DNA of 64,000 nt from Flaccisagitta enflata (lineage: Eukaryota > Chaetognatha > Sagittoidea > Aphragmophora), in assembly GCA_965153355.1 (NCBI GenBank), contig OZ231126.1:44206001-44270000 (forward strand), in the 5' to 3' direction. The number at the start of each line of letters is the position of its first letter. Position 1 is the stretch's first letter. The notes below the pieces were generated by a model. It worked only from the letters and a program-made list of their open reading frames with translations. It had not been told where the DNA came from and did no database searches. The translations under genes and the position numbers were made by a program. Positions 11,438 to 45,483 of the stretch are shown piece after piece.

Positions 11438-11827
11438 CAGAGTAGCAAAGCAATTTCCAAGATCTGATCTTATTTGCTTTGTTTTTTCGTGCCCAGTTTT
11501 TAAATAATCAGCTGAGATTACAAATTCCGAAGGATTGACAAAATACAAGGATATGACTGAATGGTACAGCATTCATAAATGTATTTCTTCTAAGATTTAA
11601 TTAGCAAAATCTATGGAGACCGTTAACAAGAAAAACGGCTGTGGAATTCATTCAGAATTTACCAAAGCCACAATTGAGAAAATCTAACTTTTGTGAGTCA
11701 TATTTCGATATACCAAAATATGCCCAGATGGAGAAAGTTTTGGTTTTCCGAAATATGTTGAGATACGAGCATATGAATGAATACGGAATTGGGACTGACT
11801 GTTCTTACTACGAAAAAATCTTGAAAG

Positions 11828-13113
11828 AGTATGGGTCCGCGACTGAGGTCAAACGGCGTTGTCAAACGGCGTTGTCAAACGGCGTTGTCAAACGGCGTTG
11901 TCAAAAGGCGTTGTCAAACGGCGTTGTCAAACGGCGTTGTCAAACGGCGTTGTCAAATGGCGTTGTCAAACGGCGTTGTCAAACGGCGTTGTCAAACGGC
12001 GTTGTCAAACGGCGTTGTCAAACGGCGTTGTCAAACGGCGTTGTCAAACGGCGTTGTCAAACGGCGTTGTCAAATGGCGTTGTCAAACGGCTGTTTGGTT
12101 GGTTTGGCCAGTTAGCATGCTATAATCTTTACAAATCAAATACATATGTTGAGTCCTTCCATTTAAAGACTACATACCAAGTCCTAACCAAATTGGTTGA
12201 AGAATGCCAAAGTTATGCACGTTTCTCACTTTTAGGCTGGTTGGGTAGTAGGCCGGTTTGGCCGGTTAGCATGCTAAAATCTTTACAATTCAAATACATA
12301 TGTTGAGTTCTTCCATTTAGGGACTACATACCAAATTTTAACCAAATCGGTAGAAAAATGCCAAAGTTATGCACGTTTTTCACTTTTAGGCTGGTAGGCT
12401 AGTTGGGTGGTAGGCCGGTTTGGCCGTTTAGCATGCTAAAATCTTTACAAATCAAATACATATGTTGAGTCCTTCCATTTAGAGACTACATACCAAGTTT
12501 TAACCAAATTGGGTGAAAAATGCCAAAGTTATGCACGTTTTTCTCTTTTAGGCTGGTAGGCTGGTTGGGTGGTAGGCCGGTTTGGCCGGTTAGCATGCTA
12601 AAATCTTTACAAATCAAATACATATGTTGAGTCCTTCCATTTAGAGACTACATACCAAGTTTTAACCAAATTGGTTGAAAAATGCCAAAGTTATGCACGT
12701 TTTTCACTTTTAGACTGGTAGGCTGGTTGGTCGGTAGGCCGGTTTGGCCGGTTAGCATGCTAAAATCTTTACAATTCAAATACATATGTTGAGTTCTTCC
12801 ATTTAGGGACTACATACCAAATTTTAACCAAATCGGTTGAAAAATGCCGAAGTTATGTACGTTTTTCACTTTTAGGCTGGTAGGCTGGTTGGGCCGGTTG
12901 GGTGGGTCGGATCATAACATACGCATAGGCTGCAAAGCGGCTTACCCTAATACAACTTCCCTCCAAATATGAAGCAAATCGGTCAAGGCGTTCAAAAGTT
13001 AGCCCATTTTTAAAAGTGTGGACGACAACGACGACGACGACGACAACGACGACACCCACCCGCCTCGAATTATAGTCCGCGTCGGAATGGTATTCCGTCG
13101 CGGACAAAAAGGT
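11828..13113. mobile_element. composite repeat element, family F, copy 2
   Basis: Begins at GGGTCCGCGACTGAG and ends in the same GTCCGCGTCGGAAT...ATTCCGTCGCGGAC hairpin as copy 1. It contains the 13-bp minisatellite 11848-12091 and then about six 150-bp units. Confidence 0.8.
11848..12091. repeat. 13-bp minisatellite (GTCAAACGGCGTT)n
   Basis: About 18 almost perfect copies of a 13-bp unit. Because 13 is not a multiple of 3, all three frames stay open through it and cycle through a 13-residue peptide (VVKRRCQTALSNG). The apparent 221-aa frame is therefore a repeat artefact. Confidence 0.95.
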
Positions 13114-13159
13114 GCTTGAGAAGGTGCTTAAGGCGTCCATGTGAACGTCCTCCAGGTCC

Positions 13160-13735
13160 CCCTTGCTCAATAACTAGCTTTAGAACCATATGAATTTATC
13201 TATCTGTTGCCTGCTGGTTTTCGCGTTCTATCACTGTCTGCGTAATAATGCAATTGAATGAGAAATAGACAGGTCAGTTTGGTTGGTCTACAGATTTCAA
13301 CAAATAACCGTATGATGGCGATTGCGGAGTAGAAATCTCGATCATTTGCCGATCAGCTACACTCATCTTAACTAAATATTCTGTTGAAACTAAACTAGAT
13401 TCTTCTGTGCGATAACACCTTTAACGCGACTATTAAGATCAAACTTAGATGAATTGTAGTGAGAACTACAGTTTAATCGAGTAGATATACAAATTAGTAT
13501 CCGGCGATGAGCACAAAACAGTAAATACTTCAACGGTTGTCACGTTAGTTCGTCGTCAAGTATAATCGGGCGAATAGAACCCTTACTAGCAAAAAGCAAT
13601 TAAATGGACTATAACAGAGAAAGGCTAACGCTGAAAGTTTCTAAACTTGGGAATGCATCATCAAATTCAACAAGGCTCACAACGACAAAACGGTTGGAAG
13701 CCCATAACTTCTGTGATCGACGTAATTCATCAAAT
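13160..13735. other. downstream of CTCF, likely 3' UTR in part
   Basis: Unique AT-rich sequence directly 3' of the CTCF stop codon on the minus strand. I did not identify a convincing polyadenylation signal. Confidence 0.45.
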
Positions 13736-29231
<15,496 letters not shown>

Positions 29232-29435
29232 GGTCCAACGTGCTTCCCAACCTCAGACGGTTAATATGAGGTCGCAACCCTAATTCAACGAGATACAAAA
29301 GAGGATAGGGGTGTATTTTGAGCTTTTGAAAAACGATTTATTGAAATAATAAGGTTCCTTCCAAGACATAACATTGATGCCTAAGGGACCGGACTTGCGT
29401 GCAGGAATAACCTCATCTTAGCACAGCCTTATACG

Positions 29436-30016
29436 GTTTGATTCTTTTGGAATGCGTCATAAGAAACCTATATGTCTCCGCTCCTGAGCATTGTAGCAAG
29501 ATGCGGATTGCACCATTGGATAGAGCTCGAAAAACTATTATTTCTATGTATTTTCTGATATCATGATGCATCATGACATAAGTCTACCACAATGCCAGTA
29601 AAAACGTTGACATCTCTAACGTCAAGAAATTGGTTGTCTGATTCTCCCTCCAAAAAGGAGGAGGTCCAGTTGGTCAAAAAAATCAGCAATCAAGGGGCTT
29701 CCGTGTGATTTTCTAGTCATACTTTTGAAAATGTTTGTGTCATGATTGAGTTGGCCTCATGATCACCAATTTATTGATCAACGGATCTTCCTCATCTTTT
29801 TTAGAAGGAGAGTCAGACAGCCAATTTCGAGATGTTGAAGATGTCAATGTTTTTACTGGCTTGGTGGTAAAGATACGTCATATTGCATCATGACATCAGA
29901 AAAGACATAAGAAAAGTTTTTCGTGCTCTATCCAATGGTGCAATCCGCATCTTGCTACGATCCTCGAGGGCGGAGATATCTAGGTTTCTTATGTTGCATT
30001 TCAAAAGAATCATACT
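29436..30016. mobile_element. 580-bp palindromic element upstream of CTCF
   Basis: Two arms of about 200 bp are inverted repeats. For example, GCAAGATGCGGATTGCACCA at 29499 matches the complement of TGGTGCAATCCGCATCTTGC near 29937, and CATAAGAAACCTA recurs in both arms. It looks like a fold-back MITE. The non-coding arms can form a long hairpin if transcribed. Confidence 0.75.
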
Positions 30017-31485
30017 GTACTTCTCAACGCTTATCACCACTCGGCACAGTTCAGATAGCAACAAACCTGAATTCCTGTTCAACTTCCTCATTCTAAGGCC
30101 GAAATTACACTGTGTAACCGTCAGTTTCAAACCGAACAAAGCCCCTAAGCCTCTGAGCAACTCGAAATTGATAAGACCGCTCTAGCACTTTCGCGAGACA
30201 TAGGCTAGCGGGCAATTAGCCTTATCCAAAGTGATATTTATTGAAATGATTTGATAGATCATAATTAAGTATTTCCACATTTAAAATGTGTAGGATAATC
30301 ACTTTTTCTTTATAAGATAATCAAGGTTGCTCTTTGCTTCAACAGAGACAAAGAACTTTAGTTCAATAACGCATATTCTAATGTCAGGGGGCAAAATAAC
30401 GGAGCGAAATAAATGCGAATGTTACGGTTATCATTCCCCTCAACTTAATTTTAGACGACGCCATCTCTTCGAGTGCATGAACCGAGGCAGGCGGCGGTTA
30501 GATCGCACATATGAAAGATTCGCTCTTCCCGACCCCCTATCACTGCATTTAAACCTTCCTCCTCCAAATGAGAGACATCTTCCCCTATTCAAAAACTGGC
30601 TTTCAACCTTCACCACCAGTGCAAAGTTGTAGACAAAAATCGTGGTGTGTCACTTGTGGAAACAGTGAAAAACAGTCATTATCACGGAACAACTCACCCA
30701 AATTTGGTCGACGACGAAGAATATCACCAGGAAATTGATGTAAGTTCGAAAAATAACACGCAATTAATTTATTCCTTCTTCCCTACGTGTCTTTCGTGCT
30801 CTTTTCTCGACGAAGGTTGAGAGGCGAATGAGCGATTGTGGCTCCTCGCCTCGGCTCAAACGATGCTTCGCAGGGAGGCGCTGTTTGCTCGGAGAGAAAG
30901 ATGAGGAGGAGCGCGTGTCGAGAATAGAGACCAGGAAGAGGAGAAAGAAGAAGATTAGATGATCGAATGTGGCTCGCTCGCTCGGCTAACCGTGCCGAGG
31001 TGGCGTGCTTGTCTCTTCGAAGTAAACTACCGTATTCACCTCTCTATTTTAACATATTATTTATATAAAAACTTAGATTATTCAAGTTTGATCTTAAAGT
31101 TTATTTGTGCTAATAATTTGCTTTGTCGACGTTGGGGGCGCAGTAACGAAATCCAACTTTAAAAGGGTAGCGTCGTTAACGACATACTCCATCGTTGCTC
31201 AACGCTGATTGGTTGATTCGAGTAAGAATCTCAAGTTCATTCGTCACTTTTTCGGGTTTCTTTCCAAACTCTCACGTCGCATGTTTCATTGGTCAATAAT
31301 GGTCGTTACCAATTTGAATTGGTAGACTCAAAATGTGCAACTCGACGTATGAGATGGAGTACTATACGAATAGGAAATTTTAGCGGGAGATGGCGTTGCT
31401 TTGGGTGATCGCATGGATATAATTAGTCGATGTTAGGGAAAAGCAGTACTGTGGAGTGGAATATTGTTACTCCTCTCCTTTCATA

Positions 31486-31682
31486 GAACTAGGCTGGATG
31501 CACGGATGCCCCAGTCGTGTGCGGAGCTGAGGGCAGGGGCAGTGATAGAGAAGGTCATTAAAGCATTTAGGCAGGAGCAGTGATTTCAAAAGGCTTCAAA
31601 ACGCCGAAAAAGGGGAAAGAGGACCGACCGACCGACCGACTGGCATTGCATGGTGTAGTCGCGAAGCACGCGACTAAAGAAA
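31486..31682 (+). repeat. interspersed repeat, family A, diverged
   Basis: AGGCTGGATGCACGGATGCC head, GACCGACCGACCGACCGACT stretch and GTCGCGAAGCACGCGACTAA end. It lies about 100 bp upstream of the WDR53-like start codon. Confidence 0.75.
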
Positions 31683-31779
31683 GGTGCCGATTTAACCAAA
31701 TGGCAACCGTTGATATTGTTTAAGCTCCATTACAAACCCTCTCCAGGCTCCCTTTCTCAAATTTCCCGTGAATCAAACG

Positions 31780-37869
<6,090 letters not shown>

Positions 37870-37899
37870 GTCATTACATTGACTATATAGCATATAATT

Positions 37900-37905
37900 T
37901 TTATT
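37900..37905 (-). promoter_or_regulatory. candidate AATAAA poly(A) signal of the membrane-protein gene
   Basis: AATAAA on the minus strand, about 158 nt 3' of the stop at 38063. It sits only 31 nt beyond the WDR53 stop on the other strand, so the two mRNAs would overlap at their 3' ends if both use nearby sites. Confidence 0.4.
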
Positions 37906-38062
37906 TGTGCTCGTTAACAAAGATTTAAACATGTTGAAAGTGAGGATGAGTTTTGGCGGCTAAATTCGATACATGGAAATGGTTCAAATCGGGGCGAAAT
38001 GGGCCCAGACGAAGATGATTAACAAGGAAACAAGACAAACAATTCCTACAGAAACGATAACG

Positions 38063-39409
38063 TTATTTGCAGTCCTGTGAATGGCGTTGCAAAACATGAT
38101 ACTGCGGAGATATATTGGCGTCGGTTCCGCTTTCATCCAGTTGATGATCGCAAATATCAGATGAGGTTGATTCGGCTACAAAGTCAGTGTACAAAGGATT
38201 TGGCCTTGAGTAGTTCATCATTCCGTACGACGATGATGATGCCTCTGCTCCAGCCTCATCACCCCTATGAAGTGGTAATGGCTGAGCTTCCTCCGCTTCT
38301 TGCTCTGTTGCATCTTTCTTGGCGTTGCCTGTGAAAGGATTTGAGATACAAAATTTGGGAATCGACATTCATAAGAGACTGGGGCATTTGGGTGCTTCAC
38401 ATAGCAAAAGTTGGGAGTATCAATTCACCTTATTTAGGTAATGTGGAACAGCGAAAATCATGAAGATGATTTTTTTTTTATCTTCATCTTCCGTATTATA
38501 CAAATTATGTCTTTAATAACAACTTTCTAAGAAACAAAAGACGAACAATTTTTAATTAAAGAAAAATAATAAGTTTTTAAATTGACAACTTCATATTATG
38601 TAAGCAAGGTGAAAAGAAATAACCAACTTTTGCTATGTGAAGCGCCCAACTGGGGATGTCCCTCGTCTTTAGGAAAACAAGGTCGGATACACGGCTACCG
38701 AAGTCGCGTGCGGATGGGCAGGGGCCATATTTGAAGTCACAGACCATTTAGGCAGGAGCAGTGAGGTCCAAAAATAAAAATCAGAAAAAAAGTAAGTGGT
38801 TACCGACCGACCGACCAACCGACCGACGGACAAAGCGGGGTGTAGCGTCGCGTGCGCGCGACTAAAAACAATAATTCCCAGTTTATACCTTGGCGTTTTG
38901 CGACTTTGAGAGATTCGTATCCAGTTTTCCGATCGGTTTCTTCGGCATTAGGGCGAGGTTTTTCGTAAGACTCATAATCACCGTCAGCGCCGTCGGCGCC
39001 GTCTGTTCCTGGGAAAAGTCGCATATCTTGACTTGAGTTGCAACATTCTTTTATTGTTATATAGAGGCTTATAATCCTTGTAATGCTAAAGCAAATCGGG
39101 CTGTCATTGACATTGCATGATCTTGAATTGGACGCAGGTTGTCAATGAAATTCTAAGCTCATCTATTGTTGCTGTTAGAGGTACCTCTAGGTAGCATTTT
39201 CAGTTGCTTGTTTGGGAAATTTTGGATGAAGGAAAATTTACGGTCATTGATTGTTTGGGTGGACTGGCCCTTGGCCTTGACATTGAAATTGAAGAAAAAT
39301 TAAGTTTTTTGCAAGAAACTAATCTTACGAATGGCACTCTGCACTTGGACCAACAAAGTTCAAGATTCGCATGATATGATTTCCTTTCTCTTTCTCTTTC
39401 TCTGTTTTT

Positions 39410-39461
<52 letters not shown>

Positions 39462-41503
39462 AAACACAATCACACACACACAGAATTCCTCCTACCTGTA
39501 GCATTCAGAGATTCATAGACTTCTTCGCCGCCGCCCGCTACATCAGTCTCAACGTTGCACAATATGTAATCCGCGTCGTTATCACCCTGAAATGTTGTTG
39601 CAAAATGAATAAGTCTTATCGAAGTCAAACGTTAGATCCACATGCACCAATTCGTTGCTTTTGTTTGACAGTGTGCGCAAAAAAAAACTGCTTGAAGGTC
39701 CAGGCAATTAAGAATAGAGCAGGAGTCTAAATACAGTCGACTCCTGTCTATACTTGAGATACACTTTTTTTTTTATAAGAGACCAGTTTATAAGAGACAT
39801 GAGCCTGAGATTTGCCAAAATTTTAAGAACAAAATAAGAGAATGCCCAGGCTGAGATTCAATTTTGGTCATTTTCAAAAGAATTTTTTTTAAATTTCTGA
39901 TCTAAAAAATAAATTTTATTCAAATTTTTCAGAAATATAGGTTTTTTTTTATCTATAAAAGAACTTCCTTATTTAGCTTGCCTATGAAATCAGGCATTAT
40001 ATTAAAAAGAACCATGATAATTACCAAGTTCAAGATACTAACATCATAAATAAGGTGTTTCCGTACTATTCATATTTTAATAAACATCGAAGAAACTAAG
40101 AACACTTTAAGAGAATTTCAGGCTGAAAACAGCCCAAAATTTAAGAACACCTAGGCTGATTTCAAAAAAGTTGTCTCTAATAAAAAAAAAAGTGTAATGG
40201 GATGAACAAGCAATATTCTTTAAAAATGTATTATAGTAATATTGTCGCAGATTTAATTTTAAGCAATGTTCTTGTACATCTTCTGTTTAAAAAATGAATT
40301 TAGCAGAAAAACATAGTGTTTCCATAGTTATTAATAAAGATGAGGGATAAAATATCCTAATTTTATATCAATAAATATTTTATCTATTATTTTTTTGGCT
40401 GTTTTTTTATTATGCTTGCTCTCGTTACAATCTCAAGTCTAGTCGGAGAATACTGTATTTTCATCTACATGAAAAGTTTTATTAAATACAGTAGTATCAT
40501 ATATCATTTATGTAAATGACTACCTAGTGAGGATTGTATTTCCACATCCTGTTTGCCGGCACATGTGGTACACGTGGAATCTTCATACAAACCTGGTCTG
40601 GTTCTTCTATCATAGTCATTCTTCTTGCTCCCTTAGGAGTGATTTGATTTGATCTTTCATAAACAGATTGATAGTCCGTCCCCGCCCTGAAACATCGGGG
40701 TGATACATATTTAAAACTAGGTGTTCCACAGGGATAACTCTATTGTTGAATAGATATGAGAGTTTAATTTCATTCCTCGATGTTTCTCTAATGACTTACG
40801 GTAAAGGGTTTGAAGGATAATGATAGTTGCTACTGAGATCGCTTTCTTTTCTTTGGACGGCGGCCTTTCCCTTGACTCTGCCATCGATCGGCTCCATATA
40901 ATCTTTGAGCGTCTTGGGCGGGACTCTTGGGGACGAAGAGGACGATCCTGGCGACATCTTGGGCATAGTCACTTCAGGGTCGCCGCTTCTCATTCGAGGA
41001 TTCGAGCGTATGCTGGGAGATGATGACCGGAAATAAAAACTGGAACTCTTGTAGCCCGGGTCCGCTTCTGTATCCTGTCGATAGGATAAATTGTTATAAT
41101 ACAACTGATCATGATAAGATACGGGACATTTGAGAAAACAGGGCCAACACCTATAAGTCGCGTGCGGGACTTAAATATCATAAGATGACTTAAATTGACT
41201 TTCAATGACTCAAGATGACTTGGAATGACTCAAAATGACTTAATTAGACATAAAATGATGTAAAATGAACCATGAACCAAATGACTAAATTGACCAATTG
41301 ACTTTAATGACTGAATAAAGATTATTATGACTTAAAATGACTTGGAATGACTTATGATGACTTACAATGACCTAAAATGAATGAAAATAACTAACAGTGA
41401 TAAAAAAAAGTAACGGACGGACTGACCGACGGATAAAGCGGGTTGTAGAGTCGCGTGCACGTGACTAGAAACATGATGACTTTATCATACTTTTTATTTT
41501 TAT

Positions 41504-41592
<89 letters not shown>

Positions 41593-43028
41593 AGACTGAG
41601 ACTGACAGACAGAGAGTGAGACAGAGACAGAGAGAGTGAGACAGAAAGAGAGAGTGAGACAGAAAGAGATAGAGAGAGCCAGAGAGAGAGAGACAGACTG
41701 ACAGAGAGGGAGACAGACAGCGAGAAAGAGACAGACAGACAGCGAGAAAGAGACAGACAGACAGACAGGTAGATGGTAGAACTAGGCCGGACGGGTGAGC
41801 AGGGGTGGAAATATGTATATCTCCCACTAATTCATCTCGGACCAGCAGACAGATAAGCGGACAACCCCTTTATAGATTCGCTGGCGTAATTAGGAACACT
41901 GAGCCTATGCTTTGGAGATGATAGCCATATTACCAATTGCCGGTCGAGGTTGCGAGGTACATGAGGTTGCATTTCCTTCTGACGGAAGACCATAGAATCA
42001 GTCGGTCGTTTCCATGATGTGCGTCGGAGAAAGTCTATGTAGCCACCTTCGGGTTTTGACCCGGTTTTTGATCTGAGAGTGAAAAGTGAAATGTGAACGG
42101 CGTGAAATGGGACAAATAATCCGACCTCTCAGAGTTACATTGACAAAATCGCTAATAGTAGCGGACATTTTGTGCCATGAACGCGAGTAAAAAAATACCA
42201 CAAGAGAGATTGTTTAGTCTAAATGACTTATATTTACAAAGCTTATTTAGAAAAAGCTCGGTAAGTAGGTCTTTTGGACTATATAGTTATTTCAGTCGCA
42301 TCGTATAAATGCCCCGTCCATCCATCTGTACCCACTAAAAATGCCCAGATCAAGTCCAAATCGGTTTTTCAATGACAATGAGATTGGGCTCTAGTTATGC
42401 ATACGGAACATGAAAAATGCTTGGAAATAATGTTGCACCGAAATGCCAATTTGAGCCCATTCTAATGTGCGCCTCCCTAATTAAGTATGAATGAATGAAC
42501 GTTTTAAATATATGAACGAATGAATGTAAATAAAAGAACTAAATGAATGAATGAGTGAGTGAAAAGACTTGAGACGTGACAGGAATGAAGGAAAACATCA
42601 AAATTGGTGAGGTATTAGAGTAGGAATGAAGAAAGACGTCAGAATTAGTCGTTTTGAGCATTTCAAACGACCGACCGACCGACCAACTGATGGACGGACA
42701 GACATGACCTCTTACAGAAGTGCGAGGACACACTTAAAAATGGTCATTCACAAAAAACATTCATCTATTGATCAGTGAGATGACGCATAGTTGAATTGTC
42801 CAACATGGTCTCGTTTTTCAAAATGTGTCATAACGTTGTACCTCAATTGGGGCTTTTGGCGACGACGGTAGTAACAAACCGACAAAACGATCATCGCGAG
42901 AATGAAAATGGAGCCAACAGCAATTCCAACGGGAAGCGTAACTGAAAAAAAGCGGGTGAATAGAAGAGTAAAAGGAAAAGTTTGCGGGAATTGCAGATGC
43001 CTGGGCATTGAACAAATACATACATACA

Positions 43029-43061
<33 letters not shown>

Positions 43062-45483
43062 CTAGGCTATTTTGGGCCCCCGTTTGCTACATGCACGCAA
43101 TTGAACAAGCCTCCAGACTTAGATTTCAGCCTTGCGGAACTTAACTTTATACGATTTTAGATTCTTATGATATGATAATAAGATTTAAGATTCTTTTCTC
43201 AGCTTCACGGCTGAAATACCAGCCCAAATACTAATTTCATCCGCGAGGATTGCATCTCGGCCTTCAACTCCTATCACAGCTTCCAACACTGTTGCCAACA
43301 GGTCATCGTCTGCCTTAGGGCTACTACCCATCTCACTACCACATCCCTAGAGCTACGTACATTAACATCTAACGCTTTTGCGACCATTCTTTCTAGTATC
43401 TTTTTTCCCTTCCTTTTCATATATGATATGATATGATAAATTAATTTCAAACAAGAATTAAGAAGGTTAATTTACTCATACAGAATTGCAATCATAATTT
43501 TTTTCCATTTCCCTTTTATTTTTGCTTACCAGAAGCGTTTTTCCCCAAATGATCGCTAGTTGGTCCAGCAACCTCTTGGCATTTGTTTGTATCGGAGCTG
43601 AAAAAATGGAAAACGTTATATAAAATTATAAGGTCTTCGCTTAGCTTAGGGGACCTCGCTCATTTAGTTTAACCATTTATCCCCCCTCCTTTCGTCTTCC
43701 GTGATTTTCAATTGTGCCTTTTTTACATTTTTATGTGATTTTCTCATACTAAGTATTTATTTTTCGTTTTCTTTTTAGTTGCGGACACGCAACTCTATAA
43801 GAGGCTTTGTCCGTCCGTCGGTCGGTCGGTCGGTCGGTCGGTGAGCACGAGTCGAAAAGTGTGAAAACGCGCATTTCCGCTCCTGCCCACCCGTCCGCAA
43901 CTGGTGGCCGTGTATCCGGCCTTGTTCATTGTACAACAACTTTGGAATTTCATATTTTTTTGTTGTTTTTACATTTATCTTTCAGGAAAAAAAACTACTG
44001 ATACTTTTCTCTTGGCATTGGCAATCTTGTCCGTTACTGATTTTGTTTGCCTTGCTCTCCTCTTATTTTCAGAAAACAAGGCCGGATACGCGGCTACTAA
44101 AGTCGCGTGCCGTATTTGAGGTCGCTTGATCACTTGGGCAAGAGCAGTGAAGCCAAAGACCGCAAAAACCAAAAAAAAGTAAAGTGTGACAGATGGACGG
44201 ACGGACCGACAAAGTGGGGTGTAGAGTCGCGTAGCACGCAACTAAAAAGTTTTTTTGATATTTCATCACTCCTGACTCATTCGTGATTAGTACCTCATTT
44301 GGGTGCTTAAAAAAATATTTAAACATGTTTTTAAGATAGGAAATTATGATACATTTAGTAAAAAGTATATGCCTAAAGAATTTTGATAGTGTTTCAAAGG
44401 ACCATATTTAAGGTATGTATGTGTATGTAATGGGAGCTTACACTATATAAATGTCTATATTATTTCCAGATTTTCTTCAATTTCTGTTTCCTTTTGATTA
44501 ATTGTATGAGTTTTATGTAGGATGAAATGTTACACTTGTCACATAGCAGAAGTTGGGAGTATCCCTTCACCTTACTTAAGTAATGTGGAGGAGTAAAAAT
44601 CATAAAGATAACCATTTTCCCTTTTTCAAAATTCCTTCATCTTCCCTTTTTGTTCTGGCCTTAAAGTTCTTACAAATTTCCCAGAATTCAGCAAAATCCT
44701 GTGTAATTTTGTTACAAAAAGGACAATTATTCATTTTAAAAAATCATGATGTTGGTGAAGATAAACTAAAATATCAGAACATAGGCTATGTAAAAACTTA
44801 TGAAAGAGCAGAATAACAATTCTATCAATAGTAGAAATTTGTAGAAGCTAATTCAAACAATGTTAGCACATTGTTTTACCCCTCTGGATTATGCAAATTA
44901 GGTCCTCAAAAACAATTTTCTAAAAATAGAAGATGAACGATCTTTGATAAAAGTTGGTAAAGGTTCTAAAATTGACAACTCTACCTTAGGTAAACAGGGC
45001 GAAAAGAAACTTTTTCTATGTGAAGCTCCCTAGTACCTCATATTTCCTACATGATTCCCTAAGCAAGGGACTGGCTCTTCCACTTGGCCCTGGTTTTACT
45101 TTTTAGGTGCGCCATTGCACCTGTATATCCAGTCGTCCCCGTCGGTCGATCGGTTGGTCACACAAACGTTTGGCGACACCTGGCGCACCTATTGACCTAT
45201 TCATTTGTCAAACGGACCGACCGACCAAGCAACGGACGGACAGACATAACCTCTTACAGAGCGTGCTTTGGCGAACGTAAAAAGAATGAGCGTATCGCTG
45301 ACTGGTCAAGAACTCACTTAAATTTGGGTTTGTCCGGGTCGCACATGCATGTGCAAGGAACGTATTTATCATTGGTATCAGTTTGGCCAAGAATGGAGCC
45401 TCCAGAATGATGACAAATCAGATTAATTGTTCCTCCTCTCGCACCGCAGAATCGATTAGACGACTTTCGTTCACAGGGCGTTG
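38063..45483 (-). CDS. single-pass membrane protein with tyrosine-motif tail, 5'-partial
   Basis: Exons 5' to 3': 45318-45483, 43530-43597, 42842-42941, 41934-42072, 40800-41074, 40593-40686, 39496-39586, 38889-39008, 38063-38328. All phases agree; about 439 residues are visible. Exons 1-2 encode a small Cys-rich ectodomain (CERKSSNRFCGARGG, VPCTCMCDP, NKCQEV) with one N-linked site (NAS). Exon 3 gives one membrane helix (LPVGIAVGSIFILAMIVLSV) and a YYRRR stop-transfer. The tail is about 300 residues with many tyrosine motifs: GYIDFL, DYMEPI, DYQSVYE, DYILCN, VYESLN, DYESYE, GYESLK, NPLYTDF (NPxY) and QYHVLQ. Such motifs recruit SH2/PTB adaptors in signalling receptors. I recognise no family and no catalytic domain. 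The first exon needs one more base from an upstream exon, so the signal-peptide exon is missing; none was found between 45.5 and 50.7 kb. Confidence 0.75.
38389..38652. mobile_element. T1-family TIR element (receptor intron)
   Basis: Ends TGGGTGCTTCACATAGCAAA and TTTTGCTATGTGAAGCGCCC are inverted. Host sequence ACTGGGG(C)AT is present at both borders, consistent with a 9-10 bp duplication. About 264 bp, a shorter relative of 7652-8176. Confidence 0.75.
38678..38868 (+). repeat. interspersed repeat, family A
   Basis: AAGGTCGGATACACGGCTAC head and GTCGCGTGCGCGCGACTAAA end. Confidence 0.8.
39734..40459. mobile_element. TIR element (receptor intron)
   Basis: Left end TACAGTCGACTCCTGTCTAT...CTTGAGAT and right end ATCTCAAGTCTAGTCGGAGA...TACTGTA are inverted repeats. 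The AT-rich interior has no transposase frame. Size about 725 bp with TA borders. Confidence 0.55.
41138..41467 (+). repeat. interspersed repeat, family B
   Basis: GGGCCAACACCTATAAGTCG head, a core of degenerate AAAATGACTT units, CGGACGGACTGACCGACGGA and GTCGCGTGCACGTGACTAGA end. It is the plus-strand counterpart of 2117-2490. Confidence 0.8.
41505..41890. repeat. (GA)n microsatellite joined to a decayed A' repeat
   Basis: (AG)n at 41505-41590, impure GACA/GAGA repeats to about 41770, then GGCCGGACGGGTGAGCAGGG and a decayed CCTTTATAGATTCGCTGGCG end. Confidence 0.8.
42480..42740 (+). repeat. interspersed repeat, family D
   Basis: GAATGAATGAACG core, GAAAGACGTCAGAATTAGTC, CGACCGACCGACCGACCAAC and AGTGCGAGGACACACTTAAA end. 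Confidence 0.75.
43018..43058. repeat. (ATAC)n microsatellite
   Basis: Ten CATA units in a receptor-gene intron. Confidence 0.95.
43776..43930 (-). repeat. interspersed repeat, family A', inverted
   Basis: AGTTGCGGACACGCAACTCT at the left, five CGGT units, and GGCCGTGTATCCGGCCTTGT at the right. Confidence 0.85.
44072..44250 (+). repeat. interspersed repeat, family A with internal deletion
   Basis: Head CAAGGCCGGATACGCGGCTA, AGTCGCGTGC, then a direct jump to CGTATTTGAGGTCGC (the GGGTGGGCAGGGGC block is missing), and GTCGCGTAGCACGCAACT end. Confidence 0.8.
44533..45032. mobile_element. T1-family TIR element (receptor intron)
   Basis: About 500 bp, colinear with 7652-8176 over most of its length (AATGTGGAGGAGTAAAAATC; CCAGAATTCAGCAAAATCCT). 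Ends CACATAGCAGAAGTTGGG and CTATGTGAAGCTCCC are inverted. Confidence 0.75.

Larger units (their letters stand above)
29232..31779. promoter_or_regulatory. head-to-head intergenic region between CTCF and WDR53-like
   Basis: The CTCF start (minus) and WDR53-like start (plus) face apart across 2548 bp. The region holds a 580-bp palindromic element (29436-30016) and a family A copy (31486-31682). From about 30760 to 31020 it is less AT-rich and free of recognised repeats, which is where I would look for the promoters. No TATA box or CpG-island call is made. Confidence 0.4.

Noticed and set aside
11641-12306. 221-codon frame with a 13-residue peptide repeat
   Set aside because: The 13-bp minisatellite keeps all frames open; the flanking sequence belongs to repeat elements.
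42772-42841. Reading the receptor membrane exon on to the TGA at 42772 as the protein end
   Set aside because: An in-frame donor (after CAATTGAG) joins in phase to the exon at 42072, and all later exons then stay open with consistent tyrosine-rich coding, so splicing is the better model. A short tail isoform remains possible.
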